From NCBI GenBank assembly GCA_016839665.1, contig JAEOTU010000202.1, positions 1 through 10,618 on the forward strand: a stretch of DNA of 10,618 nt. Direction: 5' to 3'. This document shows positions 5,334 through 10,618 of the stretch, in pieces. The notes beneath the pieces are model-generated. The model worked only from the letters and a program-made list of their open reading frames with translations, was not told the origin of the DNA and did no database searches. How positions within the stretch are numbered: the first letter of the stretch is position 1; each line of letters begins with the position of its first letter. This stretch comes from Candidatus Hodarchaeota archaeon (lineage in GTDB: Archaea; Asgardarchaeota; Heimdallarchaeia; Hodarchaeales; Hodarchaeaceae). Position numbers and translations under genes: made by a program.

Positions 5334-7727
5334 TTATTCTGCTCGAACCTGCTCAATAATTAAAAACCAAGATGTAACTTTTAGCTTGATTTCATCGTAA
5401 ATTGGAAAAGGATAAAACCTTAAATGATTCTGATTTCCTTGATTGTCTACTAGTGTTGAATTAATAATATTTTCCCCGGTCGTTTTTTGATAGATTAAAT
5501 CTCGAAATTGGGTTGTTAATCCTGACTCTTGAAAAGGATGGAAACTAAGTATATTAATTGTTTTTAAATCTGATATATCTGTAAAACTCAATAATTGATG
5601 AGCACTCTTATTATATGCAATGACACGGCCCATATTATCAATCTTTAACCACCCTAACGGGAGATTTTCAACCAAAGTTTCGTATTCTTTAGTTACTTGT
5701 TTGAGATATTTCTTCATCCGTGTTTGTTCAGTGACGTCCGAAACTGTAACCACTGCTCCTGCAACCTTATTGTCTACTATAAGGGGAACAGAAGACACTG
5801 ATGCTTTTACTTCTTCTCCTTGAGCTGTCGTATAAGTCACTAGAAGATAATCATCACTTTTTTTGCCTCTCATCCTTTCCTGAGTTAGCTCTTTCACACG
5901 AGCATGTTCATAATCAGGAAAAAGATCAAAAATGCTTTTTCCGATAAGTTTATGTTTTTTATATCCGAGTATTTTCTTTAATCTAGGATTAGCTGATGTT
6001 ATTTTAAAATTTCGATCATAAGTGTATAATCCGTCTGTCATTGAGTCTATAATTGATTCAAGAAACTCTTTGGTTGTTTGGAGTTCTTTTTTGCGACGTA
6101 ATTCCTCAGTAACATCACGAATAAATCCATATGTCTCTATAAGATTTCCATTTCCATTTTTTATGGCAGCAGCAGTTACACGAGTTGAGATTTTTTTTCC
6201 TGAGCGGTGAACAAATTCCAAGGGGTAAGTATCCTCTATTGATTCTCCTTTTAACCGCCTTTGGGTTATTTCTTGTATTTTTTCAGCACCATTAGAGCTA
6301 GTAAAGTCAAGTACTGGAATTCCTATCATTTCGTGAGAGCTATAACCTAACAGTTGGGCTACACTATCATTCACATAGGTTGTCTTTTCTCCATCAATTG
6401 AAGTCACCCAAACCCCTATTGGAGTTTGTTCGATGAGGGATTGGAAACGTTTTGCGTACTCTTTAGTTTCCTGTTCAGCCATCTTTTTTGCTGTAATATC
6501 CCTCATTACTTTGGCAATACGATGACCTTTAGAGTGTTCTATGACGGATAAATTAGCTTCAAGAATACGGTTTGTACCGTCCTTAACATTCCTAATACGA
6601 TATTCTAAGAATTTAGGAATTTGAGGGATCCTGTCTTGAATGACAAAATCTTGGATCTTATCACGAATCCAGTAAAAATTCTCATGTTCATCGGAACTTA
6701 CATCATCATCTATTGGTTCCAGTTGACTCATTATATCCCAAATTGGTTTTCCCAAAGTATCCTCTGCAGAGAAGCCTGTTATAATGGTTGCAGCCGGGTT
6801 CCAATCCAAAATAATTCCTTCCTGATCCATGATAATTATTCCTTCGATTGACCCTTCAACAATTTTACGGTGCTTTTCTTCAGAATCAATCAGAGCTTGT
6901 TGGGTTTTTACCTGTTGTGTAAAATCTCGGGCGATTGCTTGAATTCCCGTAACAGTTTGAGTTTTTTTCCCATAAATTGGTCTTGCAGTAATGTCTAGGT
7001 GAAGAACTTGACCATTTTTTGTTTGAGAACGCAGTATCCGACTTTCTGTATTTCCATTACATATAGAATCAATCATTTCCTTCCATTTAACCAAATCATC
7101 TGGATAAGCAATATTCTCATACGTAAGTGTTTTGCTTTCTTCAAGACTAAATTCGTAAATAGACAAAAAATCTTTGTTTGTTTCTTGTAAACTTCCTTCT
7201 GAATCTAAAATAAAAATCAAACCAGCTGCGTTTTCAAATAAATCTTTGTAACGTCCCTCAGACTTCTGTAATTCCTGTTGGAGCCAATAGCGATCTATTG
7301 TTTGCCGAATGGAAGTTGCCATGAGGCTAAAGTATCCAGGTTGTACTCTTTTGATGAAGTATCCGCTTGCACCCAGTTGCAGTGCTTCAGAAGCTATCTC
7401 CTCGGATCCCTGGCCTGTGATAAAAATGACTGGTGTATCAATTTTCATTTCCCCAAACTTCCTCATTAAATGAATTCCGTCTGAGGGGAAAATTTTCCCT
7501 TTCACAGTTAAGGTACCAGGAAGTTTGTGATCACATAAGATACAATCAAATTTTTCAGCCTGAAGCTTTTCGATTGCTTCCTTGGCAGAGTAAGCAGGAG
7601 TTATTTGAAATCCAGGATCGACATCACTGAATTTCTTGATAATCAGACGAATAAACCACTCATCGTCATCAATCGCTAGGATTTTTGCTTCTTTTAGAGG
7701 TCTTGTGACATGAGGATGCGTTGTCAT
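5334..7727 (-). CDS. Receiver domain plus five PAS domains, sensory protein without kinase
   Basis: The 797-residue soluble protein starts with a complete CheY-like receiver (about 14-145): acidic pocket Asp20/Asp21, phospho-acceptor Asp66 in DHKLP, Thr104 and Lys126. It contains a loop insertion at 70-83. Five PAS modules follow at about 156-275, 283-415, 427-545, 555-672 and 680-797, shown by repeated NAA/NPR-type cores, GYSSHEMIG- and GYKKHKLIG-type turns, and connecting RDIT/RDVT/SDVT segments with short helical linkers. The protein ends inside the fifth PAS. There is no HisKA His box, HATPase ATP site, DNA-binding or cyclase domain, and no membrane segment. It would receive a phosphate and sense ligands or redox, then pass the signal by protein contact; this is inference. 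The start is ATG 7727: upstream ATGs are out of frame and no clear Shine-Dalgarno exists, so the leader is short. A TATA box and repeated sites lie upstream. Confidence 0.9.
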   Translation of the reverse strand: MTTHPHVTRPLKEAKILAIDDDEWFIRLIIKKFSDVDPGFQITPAYSAKEAIEKLQAEKFDCILCDHKLPGTLTVKGKIFPSDGIHLMRKFGEMKIDTPVIFITGQGSEEIASEALQLGASGYFIKRVQPGYFSLMATSIRQTIDRYWLQQELQKSEGRYKDLFENAAGLIFILDSEGSLQETNKDFLSIYEFSLEESKTLTYENIAYPDDLVKWKEMIDSICNGNTESRILRSQTKNGQVLHLDITARPIYGKKTQTVTGIQAIARDFTQQVKTQQALIDSEEKHRKIVEGSIEGIIIMDQEGIILDWNPAATIITGFSAEDTLGKPIWDIMSQLEPIDDDVSSDEHENFYWIRDKIQDFVIQDRIPQIPKFLEYRIRNVKDGTNRILEANLSVIEHSKGHRIAKVMRDITAKKMAEQETKEYAKRFQSLIEQTPIGVWVTSIDGEKTTYVNDSVAQLLGYSSHEMIGIPVLDFTSSNGAEKIQEITQRRLKGESIEDTYPLEFVHRSGKKISTRVTAAAIKNGNGNLIETYGFIRDVTEELRRKKELQTTKEFLESIIDSMTDGLYTYDRNFKITSANPRLKKILGYKKHKLIGKSIFDLFPDYEHARVKELTQERMRGKKSDDYLLVTYTTAQGEEVKASVSSVPLIVDNKVAGAVVTVSDVTEQTRMKKYLKQVTKEYETLVENLPLGWLKIDNMGRVIAYNKSAHQLLSFTDISDLKTINILSFHPFQESGLTTQFRDLIYQKTTGENIINSTLVDNQGNQNHLRFYPFPIYDEIKLKVTSWFLIIEQVRAE

Positions 7728-7738
7728 TACTGTTAACC
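7728..7738. repeat. 11-bp direct repeat, copy 1 (putative operator)
   Basis: TACTGTTAACC abuts the start codon of the sensor gene and is repeated exactly 60 bases away at 7788-7798. It contains the palindromic core GTTAAC. Its position covers the expected transcription start, where a bound repressor would block initiation. Confidence 0.5.
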
Positions 7739-7763
7739 ATCATTTCACTAATTATTTACGATA

Positions 7764-7771
7764 ATTTTATA
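7764..7771 (-). promoter_or_regulatory. TATA box of the receiver/PAS gene
   Basis: The minus strand reads TATAAAAT, ending 36 bases before ATG 7727. An archaeal start about 25 bases downstream of the box would fall near 7740-7745, leaving a leader of some 15 bases, consistent with the lack of a strong Shine-Dalgarno sequence. The two 11-bp repeats lie on either side. Confidence 0.55.
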
Positions 7772-7787
7772 GAACACCTTAGATAAA

Positions 7788-7798
7788 TACTGTTAACC
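7788..7798. repeat. 11-bp direct repeat, copy 2 (putative operator)
   Basis: This is the second exact copy of TACTGTTAACC, about 16 bases upstream of the sensor gene's TATA box, just beyond the BRE position. With copy 1 at 7728-7738 it brackets the core promoter at a 60-base, near six-turn spacing. Confidence 0.5.
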
Positions 7799-7882
7799 TT
7801 ATGTATGTTTGTAAAATATATTTATCTTAAAAGAATAATAAAGATCTGTCATAAATTCATGTTTTTTGTTCCGTAATCCAAT

Positions 7883-7905
7883 ATTTCCTTATTAATTTCC
7901 TATTA
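7883..7905. repeat. Imperfect tandem repeat, two 11-12 base units
   Basis: ATTTCCTTATTA is followed directly by ATTTCCTATTA; the units differ by one T. It is a short tandem duplication in AT-rich DNA and may be slippage with no function. Confidence 0.45.
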
Positions 7906-8017
7906 CTGCTTGTCAAAATTAGTGAGTAAAATACCAATTAAAAATCTATTCCTCTCAAGATAACATGTAACATTTATCTATTAAATTCATTTGTTATTAA
8001 CGTAATGAAAAATTTAG

Positions 8018-8031
8018 TTTCTTATAAGAAA
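8018..8031 (+). promoter_or_regulatory. Palindromic TATA-like element before the methyltransferase
   Basis: TTTCTTATAAGAAA is a perfect 14-base palindrome with TTATAA at its centre. A start about 25 bases downstream would give a leader of about 30 bases with the ribosome site at 8070. The palindrome could double as a regulator site. It is the best promoter candidate for this gene. Confidence 0.4.
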
Positions 8032-8069
8032 ACTTCACACGCCGTGGAGAGTCTCAAATTTATCAGATT

Positions 8070-8073
8070 GAGG
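8070..8073 (+). promoter_or_regulatory. Ribosome binding site supporting a TTG start
   Basis: GAGG lies 9 bases before TTG 8083. A TGA stop occupies the codon directly before this TTG, so translation cannot start further upstream in frame. Confidence 0.6.
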
Positions 8074-8082
8074 AATATTTGA

Positions 8083-10590
8083 TTGTCATCATTTATAAAT
8101 CATTATAAAAGTGTTTTAGACGAGTTACAGGGGCATTTCCTTTGTAAAAACAAGAAAAATATCAAGATTTTCATTCGTAATTTGCTGAAACAGACAATTT
8201 TTCTAGCGTTTTATCTTAAAACTTCTTCTCAAAACCCCATATCAGAAAAAGATGAGGAACATTTTCTTGAATCTGACTATTTTTGGTCAGCTTTATACAA
8301 TTCATCCTCTATTAAGAGGGTTGTGAATGCTTTTTTCCCATTAGATTTAGAATTGTTTGGATCTTTGAAAAGGAATGAAAAAAGGAACATTACTTCTTGT
8401 TTAAATGATTTCACTGAATCTTATATATGGAACACGTCTCAGAATCGGCGTTTAGCAGATAATAAGGACGTTGTAACACCAGAAATCTTTGAAAAGATAT
8501 ACAGCCTAGAGAATCCAGAGAATGTGGGTGTTGTTGTTACACCTCCAATCTATGCGTACTGGATGGTAGAAAGGTGTTTTCAAAGACATTTATCGAGAAT
8601 TCTAGGAATAAAAAATTTCAACATTAAATTATGCAATTCTTTGAACCACAAGCAAATTAAACTTCTTTTAAGCTATATTTCACAAATTAGAGTGTTAGAT
8701 ATAGCTGTGGGCTGTGGGACATTTTATTTAGCATCTTTGAGGTACCTACAATCTTTGAAAAATGAAATCCATATAGATAAAGAAGATTCTTTCTCCTTTC
8801 TAATGAGAGTATTAAAGGAAAACCTATATGGGGTTGATGTCGATGAGAATGCCCTTCTTGTTTGTAAAATACGTTTAACTTTGCAACTATTAAGTGAGAA
8901 TCCGTTAATAGCAGCTGAAGAACTACTAGAAATCATCTCCAATGTCAACTTAAGAACTGGTAATTCTTTGATGGGATTTATTGAGAATCCAGATACAGTG
9001 GGATCATATGGAGGAGAAGATTACAATAAATTAATATTTCGCAATATCGAAGTAGAGGATATTCAAGATACGTCCTATAAACGTAAAGCTTTTCACTGGT
9101 TTCACGAATTTCCAGAGATTTTTGACAATGAAAAACCTGGGTTTGATATAGTAATCGGAAATCCTCCTTACATTGGATATCGTTTGATTTCACAAATAGA
9201 AAAGCGTTTGTTGAAATGCTTCTACCCTAGAATCTATACTGGATTAAATGATTATTATTACTACTTTATTTGGAGAGCTACGCAACTATTAGCTTCGAAT
9301 GGTAGCTGTACGTTAATTGTTCCCAGATATTTTTTAGAAGCTCGTTACGCTCGAAAGCTACGCTCCCAGCTTGAGAATCCTCATACTAGTTATATAGATA
9401 TAATCATTGATTTGCGGGAATTCAAGGTTTTTCCAAAAGGAATCAATACATTAATCCTTTTTTTAACAAAAGATAACAAATCTGATCAAGAAAAGAGAAT
9501 TCTAGTCTTGAAAAAGCATAGAATATCCTCACAGACTCTTCTACAAGAATTACAGATAAATTTGGATAATTCTTCACTAAAGCCAAGTCAGAATTTTCAC
9601 CAGTTCGTATTTAATAGTGATGAATTTGTAAATGGGAAAATTTTATCATCCTCAAGAACTTTAAGGAAAAAATTGAAGGTTATTGAAGAACAATGCGTCC
9701 CTTTAGGTCATCTTTGTGATGTAGGAACTGGATATCATTCTGGTAAGGATATGGTTTTTTCTCAAAATGTTATTGAGCAAAATAATCGATTTTTCGGAGA
9801 AATAAAATCCCAGAGTTCCATTACTCGTTATCCATTAGAAGCAGGAATAATCAAAGAAATTGTGAAAACACCAGATATTTTGTCTTTTACGATAAGATGG
9901 AATAATAAATATGTTATCTTAACTGAACGGGGTATAAAAATTGATGATTATCCATATATTAAAACTTACTTAGAACAATTTAAAGAAACTCTCCAAAATC
10001 GTTATGAAGTCAAGAAAAATTTATCTAAGTGGTATGAAATTGCTCAAGTTCGCAATCGACATCTCTTCAAAGCTAAAACCAAAATTATCTGTCCTTATCG
10101 CGCTCGTGTTCCAAGGTTTGCTATTGATGAGAAACAGCGTTTTAGTTCAATTGATTGTACTTCAATTGTACCAAAGAAAACTTGCTCCGTCGGCATCTAC
10201 TACATATTGGGTATTTTAAACTCTGAATTGATAGAATTTTACTTATATATAATTGCTAAGAAGCTTGATGCTCAAAAAATTGAGTTATACCCAAAAACTA
10301 TCAGTCAAATTCCGATAAAAATCGGAAATGGGACGGAAGAGTTTTCTTTGATTGAAAAAATATCACAGATCACCCAGAGCATATGTCAAAGAATGGACTC
10401 AATTGCTTTTGCTCCTTCTCAAAAGAACTTAATAATCAAAAGAGGAAAGAGAGCTTTAGAACAATTTGCGATAGACTTCAACGAAATTTATTCTGACATC
10501 AAGCAGCTTGATAAAATGGTTTATACTTTATATGGTTTTGAAGATCAGGTAGCCGAAATAAAAAGAGAAATCACCCTTCATCAAACCTGA
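8083..10590 (+). CDS. Type II/IIG-like N6-adenine DNA methyltransferase (Eco57I/TaqI family)
   Basis: The 835-residue protein transfers a methyl group from S-adenosylmethionine to adenine N6 in a specific DNA site. Parts in order: an N-terminal helical region (1-145) without a recognisable PD-(D/E)xK nuclease; VVVTPP at 150-155, the usual lead-in to the methylase domain; SAM motif I DIAVGCGTF at 206-214; YGVDVDENA at 249-257; catalytic motif IV NPPY at 360-363; a target-recognition domain beginning near VGTGYHSGKDMVF (547-559), the G-TG-D-VF pattern of TaqI-type specificity domains, with ICPYRARVP and GILNSELIEFYL further on; and a C-terminal LDKMVYTLYGF, common in type IIG enzymes. Motif I has Val209 and Cys211 in the loop but keeps the key Asp and glycines. 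The start is TTG with GAGG upstream. A stand-alone methylase, or one partnered by a downstream gene, is more likely than a fused restriction enzyme. Confidence 0.9.
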   Translation: MSSFINHYKSVLDELQGHFLCKNKKNIKIFIRNLLKQTIFLAFYLKTSSQNPISEKDEEHFLESDYFWSALYNSSSIKRVVNAFFPLDLELFGSLKRNEKRNITSCLNDFTESYIWNTSQNRRLADNKDVVTPEIFEKIYSLENPENVGVVVTPPIYAYWMVERCFQRHLSRILGIKNFNIKLCNSLNHKQIKLLLSYISQIRVLDIAVGCGTFYLASLRYLQSLKNEIHIDKEDSFSFLMRVLKENLYGVDVDENALLVCKIRLTLQLLSENPLIAAEELLEIISNVNLRTGNSLMGFIENPDTVGSYGGEDYNKLIFRNIEVEDIQDTSYKRKAFHWFHEFPEIFDNEKPGFDIVIGNPPYIGYRLISQIEKRLLKCFYPRIYTGLNDYYYYFIWRATQLLASNGSCTLIVPRYFLEARYARKLRSQLENPHTSYIDIIIDLREFKVFPKGINTLILFLTKDNKSDQEKRILVLKKHRISSQTLLQELQINLDNSSLKPSQNFHQFVFNSDEFVNGKILSSSRTLRKKLKVIEEQCVPLGHLCDVGTGYHSGKDMVFSQNVIEQNNRFFGEIKSQSSITRYPLEAGIIKEIVKTPDILSFTIRWNNKYVILTERGIKIDDYPYIKTYLEQFKETLQNRYEVKKNLSKWYEIAQVRNRHLFKAKTKIICPYRARVPRFAIDEKQRFSSIDCTSIVPKKTCSVGIYYILGILNSELIEFYLYIIAKKLDAQKIELYPKTISQIPIKIGNGTEEFSLIEKISQITQSICQRMDSIAFAPSQKNLIIKRGKRALEQFAIDFNEIYSDIKQLDKMVYTLYGFEDQVAEIKREITLHQT

Positions 10591-10599
10591 GGGCAGATT

Positions 10600-10618
10600 T
10601 TGACAAACAGAAAAAAAA
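10600..10618 (+). CDS. Possible start of a downstream gene (runs off the right edge)
   Basis: A TTG at 10600 opens a frame reading MTNRKK to the window end. GAGGG at 10589-10593 overlaps the methyltransferase stop and lies 6 bases upstream, an ideal ribosome site and typical of translational coupling. The methyltransferase itself uses TTG. Six codons are too few to identify anything. If real, it would be co-transcribed and is a candidate partner such as a nuclease. Confidence 0.35.

Larger units (their letters stand above)
7728..8082. other. 355-base divergent regulatory spacer, no gene seen
   Basis: This very AT-rich spacer lies between the sensor gene (minus) and the methyltransferase gene (plus). 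All frames stop within a few codons, and no tRNA-like or conserved RNA fold is visible. It contains an 11-bp repeat pair, a minus-strand TATA box, a short tandem repeat and a palindromic TATA-like element, each listed separately. The middle, about 7800-8015, shows nothing else I can name. Confidence 0.6.

Noticed and set aside
5334..5700. Histidine kinase domain at the end of the receiver/PAS protein
   Set aside because: The last 115 residues read as a PAS fold and contain no His box, N box or glycine-rich ATP lid.
5620..7630. Several antisense open frames of about 60-76 codons under the receiver/PAS gene
   Set aside because: All are short, overlap a strongly supported gene and show no family motif; they are the complement of its codon pattern.
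7800..8015. Small RNA, tRNA or CRISPR-like array in the long spacer
   Set aside because: No cloverleaf, no regularly spaced repeats and no GC-rich stem was seen; it is plain AT-rich DNA with only one short tandem duplication.
8083..8520. Possible PD-(D/E)xK nuclease domain at the N-terminus of the methyltransferase
   Set aside because: No Asp followed by an E-x-K pair in hydrophobic strands could be found in residues 1-145; the region looks helical.

Overview
The window looks archaeal, most probably from an Asgard archaeon, perhaps of the Heimdallarchaeia side; this assignment is an inference. It rests on four things. A small gene at 1832-2203 reads along its whole length like profilin, a eukaryotic signature protein found in Asgard archaea. 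The left edge encodes the start of an F420-dependent NADP reductase, a cofactor system common in archaea. A phosphohexomutase has archaeal-type motifs, and several genes have archaeal TATA-like boxes with Shine-Dalgarno starts, including TTG starts. The DNA is AT-rich throughout. No rRNA, tRNA, CRISPR array or insertion sequence is visible.

Layout. Left block, minus strand: the 5' end of an F420H2:NADP oxidoreductase gene (1-160), a 241-base spacer, then a phosphomannomutase/phosphoglucomutase (402-1823) lying directly downstream of the profilin-like gene (1832-2203) with an 8-base gap, so the two are probably co-transcribed. Middle block, plus strand, divergent from profilin across a short promoter region: a YdjM/DUF457-type membrane protein with metal-ligand motifs (2291-2749), a protein with four zinc ribbons and a multi-pass membrane region resembling a catalytically dead site-2 protease (2857-4170), and a Gfo/Idh/MocA dehydrogenase close to UDP-N-acetylglucosamine 3-dehydrogenases (4257-5267). 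Convergent to these is a 797-residue receiver-plus-five-PAS protein with no kinase domain (5334-7727, minus). A 355-base AT-rich spacer with promoters and an 11-bp repeat pair separates it from a divergent 835-residue Eco57I/TaqI-type adenine DNA methyltransferase (8083-10590). The first codons of a further gene may follow at 10600.

How the genes may work together. The phosphohexomutase and the Gfo/Idh enzyme could both feed sugar-nucleotide synthesis for surface glycans, but they are on opposite strands and about 2.4 kb apart, so this is only a thematic link. The profilin-like protein would act on actin. The receiver/PAS protein is a sensory integrator that must signal through another protein. 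The methyltransferase, possibly with its truncated neighbour, would be a restriction-modification or defence module at the right edge.

The most interesting points are the profilin-like gene and its tight pairing with the mutase, the apparent pseudoprotease with zinc ribbons, the paired 11-bp repeats bracketing the sensor gene's TATA box, and the nuclease-less methyltransferase with a possible partner just beyond the window.
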